From positions 124,001 to 188,000 of the forward strand of contig NZ_FOBO01000001.1 of assembly GCF_900109855.1 (NCBI RefSeq): 64,000 nucleotides of DNA, in the 5' to 3' direction. A model generated the notes under the pieces. It saw only the letters and a list, made by a program, of their open reading frames with translations. It was not told the origin of the DNA and searched no databases. How positions within the stretch are numbered: the first letter of the stretch is position 1; each line of letters opens with the position of its first letter. The position numbers and the translations under genes were made by a program. Below, one piece after another: positions 24,854-33,478 of the stretch. The stretch comes from Roseovarius tolerans (GTDB lineage: Bacteria; Pseudomonadota; Alphaproteobacteria; Rhodobacterales; Rhodobacteraceae).

Positions 24854-25590
24854 ACGACCCCCTCGTGGCGCAGTTGCTGGCGGCGCGGGAGGGTGGGGCG
24901 AAACTCCCTGCCAAAGTAGTCGAAGGTCTGTCCCGTGCGCGTATCTTCGAGGTGCAGCACGCGGTTGCGGCGCGACTGGGTCCGGTGGGAGGCTTCAAGG
25001 TGGCGTGTCCGCCGGATGCCCCCATCGTGATCGCGCCGATCATGGCGCGCGATACCTACCAAACTCCCGCCGAGATCACCGTTCCGGCAGGCGAAGAGGT
25101 GGGCATCGAACTGGAATACGCCTTTCGCCTGATCGCGAGCCCGCCGGACCGGGACGCCCCCGATTTCGAGCCACGATTGCGCGCGTCGGTGGAATTGCTG
25201 CCTGCGTTCGAGTTGGTTCAAAGCCGTCTGGCCGACCCGAAGGGCGCAGGAGCGGCGCTCAAGATGTTGGACAACCAACTCAACGGTGCGGTGGTTCTGG
25301 GCGAGGCGCGTCGCGACTGGCACAGCCTTGACGTAACACGCGCCGAGGCGCGGCTGCTGCTTGGCGGCGAGACCCTGCTTGACGGTGTGGCGCGCGTACC
25401 GGGCGGCGATGCCTTTGCCACGCTCTGTGCGCTGGTGCGCGCGCTTGGCGATCATTGCGGCGGCTTGCAGGTGGGGCAGGTGGTGATCACCGGCTCGCTC
25501 AACGGCTTGCCGTGGATCACACCGCCGACGACTGCTCAAGGCCACATCGCTGGTCTCGGCGATGTGGCGATGACGCTCACGACCGCCTGA
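24850..25590 (+). CDS. MhpD/2-oxopent-4-enoate hydratase-like protein
   Basis: A 246-residue protein, ATGA-overlapped with the CoA-transferase. It has the family features of an N-terminal helical segment (LVAQLLAAREGG), GGFKVAC, the metal-site region EEVGIELEYAFRL with VELLPAFELVQSR, and the C-terminal GQVVITGSLNGLPWITPPTT. Relatives hydrate 2-oxo-4-enoates or decarboxylate 4-oxalocrotonate with a divalent metal. It is the last gene of the operon and is convergent with the ABC permease after 5 bases. The true substrate is unknown. Confidence 0.8.
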   Translation: MNDPLVAQLLAAREGGAKLPAKVVEGLSRARIFEVQHAVAARLGPVGGFKVACPPDAPIVIAPIMARDTYQTPAEITVPAGEEVGIELEYAFRLIASPPDRDAPDFEPRLRASVELLPAFELVQSRLADPKGAGAALKMLDNQLNGAVVLGEARRDWHSLDVTRAEARLLLGGETLLDGVARVPGGDAFATLCALVRALGDHCGGLQVGQVVITGSLNGLPWITPPTTAQGHIAGLGDVAMTLTTA

Positions 25591-25595
25591 GCAAT

Positions 25596-26444
25596 CTACC
25601 TGCGCTGAAACGCGATCATGACCAGCGCCAGCAGGCTCGACCCGACCATTAACAGCAGCGACACCGCGTTGAGCAGCGGCGTGGAGCCTTCCTTGAGCCG
25701 GTCGAACATCGCGATGGTCAGCGGCGCGTCTGATCCTACCAGCATCAGCGTGGTGTTGAAATTCTCGAAGCTCATCAGGAAGGCGACGACAAAGGCCCCG
25801 ATCAGGGCGGGCATGAGGTAGGGGATGGTGATCGTGCGCACCGCCGTCAGGTGACCCGCCCCGAGGTTGAGGGCGGCCTCCTCCAGCGTGCGGTCGAATT
25901 TCTGCAACCGGGCGGCGATGACCAGCGTGGCGATGGTGGTGATGAAGGAGAACTGCCCGAGGATCACCAGCACAAGGCCGGGGCGCAGCGCCGTTATATC
26001 CCATTCCACCGCGTCCCAGGCCGCATTGGCGACGGTCGAGGAAAAGACAAGAATAGAGATACCCAGCACGATCCCCGGAATGACCAGCGGCGTCAGCATC
26101 AGTACGTAGAGCAGCCCACGGCCGCGAAACTGGTAGCGGTTGAAGAGAAACGCATTGGTGGTGCCCACAGCGACCGAGAGCGCCGAGACGCAAAGCCCGA
26201 CAAGCGCCGAGGTGCCGATCGCGCGCAAGATCGGGCGTTCGTGAAAGACGCCGATCTTGGGTTGCTCCTCGCCGAAGAACCAGTCCCAGGTGAACCCTTC
26301 CCAGGGCAGCGAGGGGAACTGGCTGTCGTTGAAGGCAAAGACCGCGACCACCGTGAGCGGCAGCGCTAGATAGGTGAAAAAGAGCACCACATAGGCGGTG
26401 TAGGTCACCTTGATCAAGCGGCTCTGGGGGATGGTGGGGATCAT
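25596..26444 (-). CDS. ABC transporter permease (PotC-like)
   Basis: A 282-residue inner-membrane protein starting at ATG 26444, ten bases after the potB-like stop. Six hydrophobic segments and the EAA loop (EEAALNLGAGHLTAVRTITIPYLMPAL) place it in the spermidine/putrescine-type permease family. The FAFNDSQFPSLPWEGFTWDWF stretch is the typical periplasmic N-terminal loop of PotC proteins. It is the last gene of a minus-strand operon with order binding protein, ATPase, PotB, PotC. Confidence 0.92.
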   Translation of the reverse strand: MIPTIPQSRLIKVTYTAYVVLFFTYLALPLTVVAVFAFNDSQFPSLPWEGFTWDWFFGEEQPKIGVFHERPILRAIGTSALVGLCVSALSVAVGTTNAFLFNRYQFRGRGLLYVLMLTPLVIPGIVLGISILVFSSTVANAAWDAVEWDITALRPGLVLVILGQFSFITTIATLVIAARLQKFDRTLEEAALNLGAGHLTAVRTITIPYLMPALIGAFVVAFLMSFENFNTTLMLVGSDAPLTIAMFDRLKEGSTPLLNAVSLLLMVGSSLLALVMIAFQRR

Positions 26445-26454
26445 GGCGTGTCTC

Positions 26455-27312
26455 TCATCCCATGGTTTTTTCAAGGGTCTGGCCGGTCACGCGCAGCGTG
26501 CCCCAGACGATTACCGATGACAGGATCAGCAGCATGAAGCCGAAAGCCGCGCCAAGTTCCCAGTTGAAGCGCACGATGAACTGCGAATAGATCAGTTCGG
26601 TGAACCACAGGCTGTCCTTGCCGCCCAGCATGATCGGGGTGAGGTAATTGCCGAGCGACAGCATGAAGACGACGATGGAGCCCGAGACGATGCCGGGCAT
26701 GGCATGGGGAATGACGATCTCGCGCAGGATCGACGGGCCCGAGCCGCCGAGATCATAGCCCGCCTCGATCACCGCGTCGTCGAGACTGTCGAGCGTGGTG
26801 ATCAGCGGTACCACCATGAACAGCATCGAGGTATAGACCAGCCCGACCATGATCGCGGCGTCATTATAGAGCATCTCGACCGGCGCATCGGCCAGCCCTG
26901 CCCATTGCAGGACCGACGAGAACAGGCCGGTTTCGCGCAGCAGGATCATCCAGCCGAAGGTGCGCACCAGTTCCGACACCCAGAACGGCACGAGGCACAA
27001 CAGAAAGAGCGCCGAACGGACCCGCCCGCGCGCCATCTTGGCGATGTAATAGGCCACCGGAAAGCCGATCAGAAGGGTGAGCGCCGTCGCCATCACCGAC
27101 ATCACGGCGGTGCGCGCGAAGGTCATGAGGTAAAGCGGTTCGTCGATGAAGCTGCGGTAATTGGCGAGGCTCGTCGCGTATTCTCCGACCCCCACCCGCT
27201 CGCGCAGCGAGACGAGGAACATGTCGACATGCGGGATGATGATCAGCAGACCCAGCCATAGCAGGAGCGGTGTCACCAGCAGCAGAAACCCGAGCCTTTG
27301 TGCGGCCTGCAT
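26455..27312 (-). CDS. ABC transporter permease (PotB-like)
   Basis: A 285-residue membrane protein. ATG 27312 overlaps the ATPase stop in TGATG; the upstream in-frame extension lies inside the ATPase gene. It has about six hydrophobic segments, an EAA-like loop (IEAGYDLGGSGPSILREIVIPHAMPGI) and the PotB-like motif FWVSELVRTFGWMILL. It forms the heterodimeric channel with the PotC-like protein. Confidence 0.92.
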   Translation of the reverse strand: MQAAQRLGFLLLVTPLLLWLGLLIIIPHVDMFLVSLRERVGVGEYATSLANYRSFIDEPLYLMTFARTAVMSVMATALTLLIGFPVAYYIAKMARGRVRSALFLLCLVPFWVSELVRTFGWMILLRETGLFSSVLQWAGLADAPVEMLYNDAAIMVGLVYTSMLFMVVPLITTLDSLDDAVIEAGYDLGGSGPSILREIVIPHAMPGIVSGSIVVFMLSLGNYLTPIMLGGKDSLWFTELIYSQFIVRFNWELGAAFGFMLLILSSVIVWGTLRVTGQTLEKTMG

Positions 27313-28415
27313 CAGACTGACCCCGCCGCAAAGCAATTGCCCTGATCGCTGGACCAGCCGACATGCACCGCTGATCCGCGCTCGAGATGGGCGAACTCGC
27401 CGGATTGGGGCAGCGCCACCTCGATTTCCTCGCTGCCCTCAATGGGGCGCATCAGGATGCGGCTGGCCGCGCCGTTGAAGAGCAGGCTGGTCACGGTGCC
27501 CGACAGGCGATTGTCGAAATGCGCCACGTCACCGGGCGTGTGACCAAGGCGGATCGCCTCGGGACGGACATAGATATCCGCCGTGGTCCCGTCGGACAGG
27601 GCGCGCCCGTGGCGGCTGCCCAAGAGCGCCAACCCGCTGTCGCTGCGCAGGCGCAGGGCGTCGCCATCCACGCTTTCGACGCGGCCACGCCAGCGGTTGC
27701 TGTCCCCGACAAAGCCCGCGACAAAGGCGGTTTCGGGCCGGTAATAGAGGTCGCGCGCGGCACCCATCTGCTCGAACCGCCCGGCATTCATCACCGCGAC
27801 AGTGTCGGACATGACCAGCGCCTCGCTCTGGTCATGGGTGATATAGACAAAGGTGGTGTCAAAGGCCGCCTGCAATGCCTTCAGCTCGATCTTCATATGT
27901 TCGCGCAGCTTGAGGTCGAGCGCGCCAAGCGGCTCATCCAAAAGTAGCACATCGGGTTCCAGCACCATGCAGCGGGCGATCGCCACGCGCTGTTTCTGCC
28001 CGCCCGAGAGTTCCTCGACCCGGCGCGTGCCGATATCGGGCAAGCCGATCCGCTCCAGCACCTCACCCACCTTGGCTGTGATTTCGGGCTTGGGCAGACC
28101 CTTGCGGCGCAGCCCGTAGCCGATGTTGTCGGCGATATTCATCATCGGAAAAAGTGCGAGATGCTGGAACACCATGTTCACCGGGCGCTTGTTGGGGGGC
28201 ACGTCGAGTACCGAGTGGCCCTTGATCCGGATGTCGCCATCGGAAGGCGCGAGAAAGCCCGCGATCATCCGCATGATCGTCGTCTTTCCGCAGCCTGACG
28301 GCCCGAGGATCGAAAAGAACGAGCCCGGCGGCACCTCGAAGCTGACATCGTCGACGGCGGTCGTGTCGCCGAACCGCTTGGTGAGATGGGTGCAGGCAAG
28401 ATCGGGCTGCGTCAT
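27312..28415 (-). CDS. ABC transporter ATP-binding protein (PotA-like)
   Basis: A 367-residue ATPase; ATG 28415 is preferred over a TTG five codons upstream. Walker A GPSGCGKTT is at about residues 39-47, the Q-loop is VFQHLALFP, the signature is ELSGGQKQRVAIARCM, Walker B is VLLLDEPLGALD, and the switch His is in TFVYITHDQSEA. A TOBE regulatory domain follows from about 240. It energises the PotB/PotC pair. A hairpin separates it from the upstream binding-protein gene. Confidence 0.95.
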   Translation of the reverse strand: MTQPDLACTHLTKRFGDTTAVDDVSFEVPPGSFFSILGPSGCGKTTIMRMIAGFLAPSDGDIRIKGHSVLDVPPNKRPVNMVFQHLALFPMMNIADNIGYGLRRKGLPKPEITAKVGEVLERIGLPDIGTRRVEELSGGQKQRVAIARCMVLEPDVLLLDEPLGALDLKLREHMKIELKALQAAFDTTFVYITHDQSEALVMSDTVAVMNAGRFEQMGAARDLYYRPETAFVAGFVGDSNRWRGRVESVDGDALRLRSDSGLALLGSRHGRALSDGTTADIYVRPEAIRLGHTPGDVAHFDNRLSGTVTSLLFNGAASRILMRPIEGSEEIEVALPQSGEFAHLERGSAVHVGWSSDQGNCFAAGSV

Positions 28416-28441
28416 GTCGGGGTCCTTCAATGCAAGAAGCC

Positions 28442-28458
28442 CCCGCCAGTGCGGCGGG
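28442..28458 (-). terminator. intercistronic hairpin between binding-protein and ATPase genes
   Basis: On the minus strand CCCGCC and GGCGGG (28458-28453 and 28447-28442) flank a 5-base loop, followed by a short pyrimidine-rich run (GGGCTTCTT). It sits in the 66-bp gap after the potD-like gene. Such hairpins commonly make partial terminators that keep the binding protein in excess. Confidence 0.55.
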
Positions 28459-28481
28459 AGCCTCGGAGATATTGCGCAGCT

Positions 28482-29555
28482 TCAGTTCGCGGCTTTGACG
28501 CGGTCGAGCACACCGCCTTCGATCACCTCAAGCCCTGCGGGCACCGGCGGATACCACTTGATGTTGTCCACCGCTTCGGGCGGGAAGCTGGCCTGATACT
28601 TGGCCTTAAGCGCGTCGGAGGCGAATTCGTCCGCGCCCTGCGAGGCGGTGAAGTTGCCTGCTGATGCGGTGATCATCGCTGACACCTCGGGCTGCATCAC
28701 GAAGTTGATCCAGTCGTAGGCGGCGTCATCGGCGCGGCCCTTGGCGGGCAGCACGAAGGTGTCGATCCAGCCAAGCGCACCCGAGGCAGGGGCGACGAAT
28801 GTGATGTCGGAATTGTCCTCATTCAGCTTCCAGCCGCCGGTATCCCAGGCCATCGCCGCCACGATCTCACCCGAGCGCATCAGGTTCATCAGCTCGTCAC
28901 CGCCGCCCCAATAGGCTTTGACATTGGGTTTGCAGTCGACAAGCTTGGCCTCGACCTTTTCCATGATCTCGGTATAGGCGGCCTCGTCGCCATAGGCGGC
29001 GAAGGGGTCCATTCCCATGGCGAAGGCAAAGCCGATCAGCGTCGGGCGCTTGAGGCGATATGAGACGTCACCGGCCACTGCGTCAGAGCACAAGTCGGTG
29101 TAATCCTTGACCATGTCTGCCTTGGAGGTGTCGAGCACGAGGCCCGAGGTGCCCCAGACATGCGGCACGCCGAAGACTTCGCCACCCACGGTGGTGTTGG
29201 CCTTGGTCGCCTTGAGCATCGACGGAATGAAGAGCGACTCGTCGATCTTGGAGATGTCCATGGGCTTGTAGATGCCGAACTCGGCCTGCGGACCGGCGAT
29301 GCGGTCCTGGCTGGGCTGGGCAAGGTCGAAGCCGCCGCCGCCGGTGGCGCGCAGCTTGGCGATCATTTCCTCGTTGTTGGAGAGCGTGACCTCGACGGTG
29401 TGGCCGGTCTCTTCCTCGAATTTGGCGATGACGTCCTCGGGGGCGTATCCGCCCCATGTCAGCAGCCGCAGCGTATCCGCAGCGGCGGGATGTGCGAAGG
29501 CCAGCGTTCCGGTCAGAACGGCGGCCAGGGTCATATGCGTGGATGTGAGTTTCAT
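28482..29555 (-). CDS. ABC transporter periplasmic binding protein (PotD-like)
   Basis: A 357-residue secreted protein; the ATG at 29555 gives a signal peptide (MKLTSTHMTLAAVLTGTLAFAHPAAA). The mature N-terminus DTLRLLTWGGYAPEDVIAKFEEETGHTVEVT is typical of the spermidine/putrescine-binding group, followed by VWGTSGLVLDTSKADMV and the MAWDTGGWKLNEDN segment. It would deliver a polyamine or related amine to the PotABC-type proteins encoded downstream. Several non-polyamine members exist in Rhodobacterales, so substrate is uncertain. Confidence 0.92.
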   Translation of the reverse strand: MKLTSTHMTLAAVLTGTLAFAHPAAADTLRLLTWGGYAPEDVIAKFEEETGHTVEVTLSNNEEMIAKLRATGGGGFDLAQPSQDRIAGPQAEFGIYKPMDISKIDESLFIPSMLKATKANTTVGGEVFGVPHVWGTSGLVLDTSKADMVKDYTDLCSDAVAGDVSYRLKRPTLIGFAFAMGMDPFAAYGDEAAYTEIMEKVEAKLVDCKPNVKAYWGGGDELMNLMRSGEIVAAMAWDTGGWKLNEDNSDITFVAPASGALGWIDTFVLPAKGRADDAAYDWINFVMQPEVSAMITASAGNFTASQGADEFASDALKAKYQASFPPEAVDNIKWYPPVPAGLEVIEGGVLDRVKAAN

Positions 29556-29571
29556 GTGTTTTCCCTGTCTT

Positions 29572-29594
29572 GAACAACGTGATCGTAATTGTTC
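29572..29594. promoter_or_regulatory. inverted repeat upstream of the PotD-like gene
   Basis: GAACAA at 29572-29577 and TTGTTC at 29589-29594 form an inverted repeat with an 11-base spacer, ending 17 bases upstream of the start codon at 29555. A second imperfect palindrome, GTTTCCATGAAAAC, is at 29625-29638 and is loosely similar to GGAAA/TTTCC-type RpiR sites. Either could be an operator; neither is certain. Confidence 0.3.
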
Positions 29595-29707
29595 GTTTCT
29601 GAGTGTTAGCGCAGGTTCGGTGACGTTTCCATGAAAACCGTTCTTGCCTGCATCGGCTGTGATCCGCGCCCGTGATCTCCTTTCCCGGGGCCGCGCGGTG
29701 GCCCCGT

Positions 29708-30610
29708 TCAGGGTTTGCGAAAGAGCCGCGTCATCTCGAACAGACTGTCGAGCCGCTCGAAGCGGTCGCGCGCCTCGGGCCAGCGTTCCTCTTGCGTCGC
29801 CGCGATCAGTGCCTCGGTGAGCGATAGCGTGGCGATGTTGGAATCCCACGCCGACGGGATTTCGCCCCAGCAATGAAATGTCGCTTCGGCCAGTCCCGCG
29901 ACGGGGCTGGCCCATTGATCGGTGATCAGGATCACCCGCACGCCGCGTGCCGAGGCGATCTCGGCCAGCCGCAGAAGGTTTTCCTCGTAGCGGCGAATAT
30001 CGAAGATCAGCAGCGTGTCGCCCTCGACCATGTCGAGCACGTAATGCGGCCATGTGGCGGGCGAGGAGGTGAGATGCGTGACCCGCTCGCGGATCGCCTG
30101 AAAATGGGTGAAGGCATATTCGGCCAGCGACCGCGTGATGCGCCCGCCGACGATATAGAGCCCGTTTTCGCTGGCCAGCAGACGCGCGGCGGCGTCGAAT
30201 TGCGCGGTGTCGATATTGGCGAAGGTCTGCGCGAGGTTCTGCGTCACCGCCCCGGCAAACCGGTTGAGCATATGCGATTCGGGGGCCTCGACGGTCCAGA
30301 CCGCGCGGCGCTCGGTCGGGCCCGAGACCTTGGCCTGCAATTCCTGCAACAGCGCCTGATGGAACTGCGGGTAGCCCTTGAAGCCCAGTTTCTGCACCAT
30401 CCGCGCCACCACCGGGGCCGAGACCCCCGCACCCTCGGCGGCGGTGGTGATCGAGGCGAGGCCCGCATTGGGGTAGTTTTCCATCAGGGTGTTGGCGAAC
30501 TTGCGCTCGGATTGGGTCAGGTCCTGATACTGACTGCGGATCAGTTGCCGCACCGTCGGCGTGGCCGATGTCATCGGCAGCGCGGGATCGATGGGCGGAT
30601 CATCGGTCAC
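29708..30610 (-). CDS. RpiR/MurR-family regulator with SIS domain
   Basis: A 300-residue regulator with a GTG start at 30610, preceded by AAAGG at seven bases; an internal ATG at about 30574 is an alternative. The N-terminal helix-turn-helix (about 25-95) includes LTQSERKFANTLMENYPNAGLASITTAAEGAGVSAPVVARMVQKLGFKGYPQFHQ, read in two parts. The SIS domain (about 135-275) has the ENGLYIVGGRITRSLAEYAFTHF and GVRVILITDQWASP regions. SIS domains usually bind sugar phosphates, but many RpiR relatives in this order control amine or amino-acid genes. It sits between the PotABCD operon and the divergent amidohydrolase/TRAP operon. Confidence 0.92.
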   Translation of the reverse strand: MTDDPPIDPALPMTSATPTVRQLIRSQYQDLTQSERKFANTLMENYPNAGLASITTAAEGAGVSAPVVARMVQKLGFKGYPQFHQALLQELQAKVSGPTERRAVWTVEAPESHMLNRFAGAVTQNLAQTFANIDTAQFDAAARLLASENGLYIVGGRITRSLAEYAFTHFQAIRERVTHLTSSPATWPHYVLDMVEGDTLLIFDIRRYEENLLRLAEIASARGVRVILITDQWASPVAGLAEATFHCWGEIPSAWDSNIATLSLTEALIAATQEERWPEARDRFERLDSLFEMTRLFRKP

Positions 30611-30718
30611 AGGCGGGCCTTTCGCGGTGACATTCTGAGCAAAGGGGCGGTGCGGGGCAGGTCAACGGAAATCTTCTCCGGAGGGTTCTGGAAAAATATT
30701 GACGAAAAACTTCTCTCA

Positions 30719-30734
30719 TGGAAAGCTTTTTCCA
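30719..30734. promoter_or_regulatory. candidate RpiR operator palindrome
   Basis: TGGAAAGCTTTTTCCA (30719-30734) is a perfect inverted repeat with 6-bp arms and a 4-base centre, ending 15 bases before the amidohydrolase start. A second CTGGAAAAA lies at 30688-30696 and pairs with TTTTTCCAG at 30727-30735 across 30 bases. GGAAA/TTTCC arms are common in RpiR-family sites, and the RpiR gene is divergent in the same interval. Confidence 0.45.
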
Positions 30735-30749
30735 GCGACAGGGGGAAAC

Positions 30750-31517
30750 ATGCTCGCAAAACGCGCCGAGGCCTATGAAATCATCAACGCGGACGGGGTC
30801 GGACCGGCCGTGATCGTCTGCGAACATGCCTCGAATCACATCCCCGCAGAGTATGACGGCCTTGGTCTGGAGCCTTCGGCGCGCGACAGTCACGCGGCCT
30901 GGGACCCGGGGGCGGAGGATGTGGCGCGGCGCCTGTCGGAGGCGCTGGACGCGCCGATGATCGCCGGGCGCGTCTCGCGGCTGGTCTATGATTGTAATCG
31001 CCCGCCCGAAGCCCCGAGTGCGATGCCCGAGCGCAGCGAAAGAATCGCGGTGCCCGGCAATGTCGGGCTGAGTGCGGCTGCGCGTGCGGCGCGTGCGGCG
31101 CGGATCTATGCGCCGTTCAAGCGCGCCACATCCGATCTGATCGCGCGGCGGGGCAGGGTGGGCACGCCCTTTGCGCTGATCACCATGCACAGTTTCACGC
31201 CCCAATGGATGGGACATCCGCGCGCGGTGGAGATCGGCATCCTGCATGACAGCGATGCGCGGCTTGCCGATGCGATGCTGGCGCAGGAGGTGCCGGGCAG
31301 GCAGGTCGAGCGCAACGCGCCCTATGGCCCCGCTGACGGTGTGACGCATAGCCTGCGCCTGCACGGGATCGCCAATGATCTGCCGAATGTGATGCTGGAG
31401 GTTCGCAACGACCTCATCGCGACTGCCGCGCAGCAGGACCGCATCGCCGCCGAATTGCTGCGGCTGCTGCGTCCGGCGCTGGCGCGGCTCAAGCTGATGG
31501 AGGCCCATGATGCGTAG
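30750..31517 (+). CDS. N-formylglutamate amidohydrolase-like protein
   Basis: A 255-residue enzyme. ATG at 30750 follows GGGGGAAAC. The start of the domain, AVIVCEHASNHIPAEYDGLGL, with the EHAS and DPGAEDVA segments, and the THSLRLHGIAND/LPNVMLEVRNDL region are typical of the N-formylglutamate amidohydrolase family, whose classical member releases formate from N-formylglutamate at the end of histidine degradation. No hut genes are in the window. The gene is co-linear with a TRAP transporter and precedes a glutamine-synthetase-like ligase, so it may hydrolyse another N-acyl or gamma-glutamyl compound. Confidence 0.85.
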   Translation: MLAKRAEAYEIINADGVGPAVIVCEHASNHIPAEYDGLGLEPSARDSHAAWDPGAEDVARRLSEALDAPMIAGRVSRLVYDCNRPPEAPSAMPERSERIAVPGNVGLSAAARAARAARIYAPFKRATSDLIARRGRVGTPFALITMHSFTPQWMGHPRAVEIGILHDSDARLADAMLAQEVPGRQVERNAPYGPADGVTHSLRLHGIANDLPNVMLEVRNDLIATAAQQDRIAAELLRLLRPALARLKLMEAHDA

Positions 31518-32115
31518 CGCGATGCGAGGCTATATCCGCGCGATTGACCGGATGAACCGCTTTATCGGGCGTATCGCCATGTATCTGGTCTTTGTGCTCA
31601 TGGGGGTACTGCTCTGGTCGTCTGTATCCAAGGCAGCCTCGACCCCGTCGCTGTGGACGTTGGAGACCGCGCAATTCGTGATGGTCGCCTACTACGTTCT
31701 GGGCGGGCCTTATTCGATCCAATTGGGTTCGAACGTGCGGATGGATCTGTTCTATGGGGATTGGTCACCGCGCACCAAGGCGATGGTGGACGGATTCACC
31801 GTGTTCTTTCTGCTGTTCTACCTTGTCGTCCTCTTCATGGGCGCGGTCAGCTCCACCGCCTACGCGCTTGGATATTTCGGGATGGAGCCGTTTGCCTTTT
31901 TCGGGGATCTGTTCCTGACCCTGATCACCGAGGGGCCGAGTGCCGCGCAAGAGAAACTCGGCTTTCTCGAGCGCAGCCCGACCGCGTGGCGTCCGCCGCT
32001 CTGGCCGATCAAGATCGTTCTCTGTCTCGGGGTCTTTCTGATGATCCTTCAGGCGCTTGCCGAATTCTTCCGCGATATCGACTACCTGCGCGAGGGAGAC
32101 ATCGATGCCGCATGA
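31507..32115 (+). CDS. TRAP transporter small permease (DctQ family)
   Basis: A 202-residue membrane protein overlapping the amidohydrolase stop by 11 bases. Four hydrophobic segments are seen at about residues 18-40, 55-70, 95-120 and 155-180. The block ETAQFVMVAYYVLGGPYSIQLGSNVRMDLFYGDWS is typical of the larger DctQ proteins that pair with the mannitol/2-oxoacid-type binding proteins. It overlaps the start of dctM by 11 bases. Confidence 0.88.
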   Translation: MMRSAMRGYIRAIDRMNRFIGRIAMYLVFVLMGVLLWSSVSKAASTPSLWTLETAQFVMVAYYVLGGPYSIQLGSNVRMDLFYGDWSPRTKAMVDGFTVFFLLFYLVVLFMGAVSSTAYALGYFGMEPFAFFGDLFLTLITEGPSAAQEKLGFLERSPTAWRPPLWPIKIVLCLGVFLMILQALAEFFRDIDYLREGDIDAA

Positions 32116-33427
32116 GATGATCGCCATCGTCATGTTCGCGGGCATGATGCTGATGCTGATGACCGGGCAGCGGGTGTTTGGGGCCATCGGTTTTGTCGGG
32201 GCATTGGCGGGCGTGCTGCTCTGGGGGACGGGTGGCGTTGAAATCCCGTTCTCGGCGGCTATGAAGCTGATGAAATGGTATCCGCTGCTGACCCTGCCGA
32301 TGTTCATCTTCATGGGCTATGTGCTGAGCGAGAGCCGCATTGCCGACGACCTTTACAAGATGTTCCATGTCTGGATGGGGCCGGTGCGGGGCGGGCTGGC
32401 GATCGGCACGATCGGCCTCATGGTGCTGATTTCGGCGATGAACGGGCTGAGCGTCGCGGGCATGGCCATCGGGGCCACCATCGCGCTGCCCGAGTTGCTG
32501 CGCCGTGGCTATGACAAGATCATGGTGACGGGGGTGGTGCAGGCGGGGTCAAGCCTCGGCATCCTTGTGCCGCCCTCGGTGGTGCTGGTGCTCTACGCGA
32601 TGATCGCGCGCCAGCCGGTGGGGCAATTATGGCTGGCTGGGGTCATCCCAGGCCTGCTCATGGCCTCGCTCTTTATCCTTTATATCTGTATCCGCTGCCG
32701 CATTCAGCCGCATCTCGGCCCGGTGTTGCCCGAAGACGAGCGCAACGTGTCGCTGTCCGAAAAGCTGCGCCTGCTGCGTGCGGGGCTGTTGCCGCTGGTG
32801 ATCTTCGCGGTGATGATGGTGCCCTTCGTCAAAGGCTGGACGAGCCTTGTGGAAAGCTCTGCCATCGGCGCGCTTGCCGCTTTCCTTGCCGCCGTCCTCA
32901 AGGGGCGGATGACGCGGGTGGTGTTCGAGACAACGGTGCGCAACACGCTGGCGATTTCGTGCATGTTCATGTGGATCATTCTGGCCGCCTTGGGCTTTGG
33001 CGCGATCTTTGACGGGCTGGGGGCGGTGAACGCCATCGAGGGGCTGTTCACCGAAACGCTCAATCTCAGCCCGTGGATGATCCTCATCCTGATGCAGCTC
33101 AGTTTCATCATCATGGGCACGTTTCTGGACGACACCGCGATGCTCGTGATCGTGGCGCCGCTCTACGTGCCGCTGGTGGGCGCACTTGGCTTCGATCTGA
33201 TCTGGTATGGTGTGCTATACACGATCACAACGCAGATCGCCTACATGACACCGCCCTTCGGCTATAACCTCTTTCTGATGCGCGCCATGGCCCCGCCCGA
33301 GATCGGCCTGCGCGACATCTACCGCTCCATCGTGCCATTCGTGGGCGTGATGGTGGTGGCGCTGTCGCTGGTGATGATCTTTCCGCAGATCGCGCTGTGG
33401 CTGCCGGAATACGTATACGGAAAATAA
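32105..33427 (+). CDS. TRAP transporter large permease (DctM family)
   Basis: A 440-residue protein from ATG 32105, with GGGAG about eight bases upstream; it overlaps dctQ by 11 bases. About 12 hydrophobic segments are present. Landmarks are LPMFIFMGYVLSESRIADDLYKMFHVWMGPVRGGLAIGT, ISAMNGLSVAGMAIGATIALPELLRRGYD, and the C-terminal QIAYMTPPFGYNLFLMRAMAPPEI, which marks the branch used by 2-oxoacid/mannitol-type TRAP systems. It works with the dctQ and binding-protein genes on each side. Confidence 0.93.
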   Translation: MPHEMIAIVMFAGMMLMLMTGQRVFGAIGFVGALAGVLLWGTGGVEIPFSAAMKLMKWYPLLTLPMFIFMGYVLSESRIADDLYKMFHVWMGPVRGGLAIGTIGLMVLISAMNGLSVAGMAIGATIALPELLRRGYDKIMVTGVVQAGSSLGILVPPSVVLVLYAMIARQPVGQLWLAGVIPGLLMASLFILYICIRCRIQPHLGPVLPEDERNVSLSEKLRLLRAGLLPLVIFAVMMVPFVKGWTSLVESSAIGALAAFLAAVLKGRMTRVVFETTVRNTLAISCMFMWIILAALGFGAIFDGLGAVNAIEGLFTETLNLSPWMILILMQLSFIIMGTFLDDTAMLVIVAPLYVPLVGALGFDLIWYGVLYTITTQIAYMTPPFGYNLFLMRAMAPPEIGLRDIYRSIVPFVGVMVVALSLVMIFPQIALWLPEYVYGK

Positions 33428-33478
33428 CCCCAGAAGAGCCCTGACGAAGGGGCCATCATTGCAACAAGGAGAAGAACG

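Noticed and set aside
30750-31517. Histidine degradation HutG
   Set aside because: No other hut genes in the window; context instead includes a GS-like ligase and dehydrogenases.
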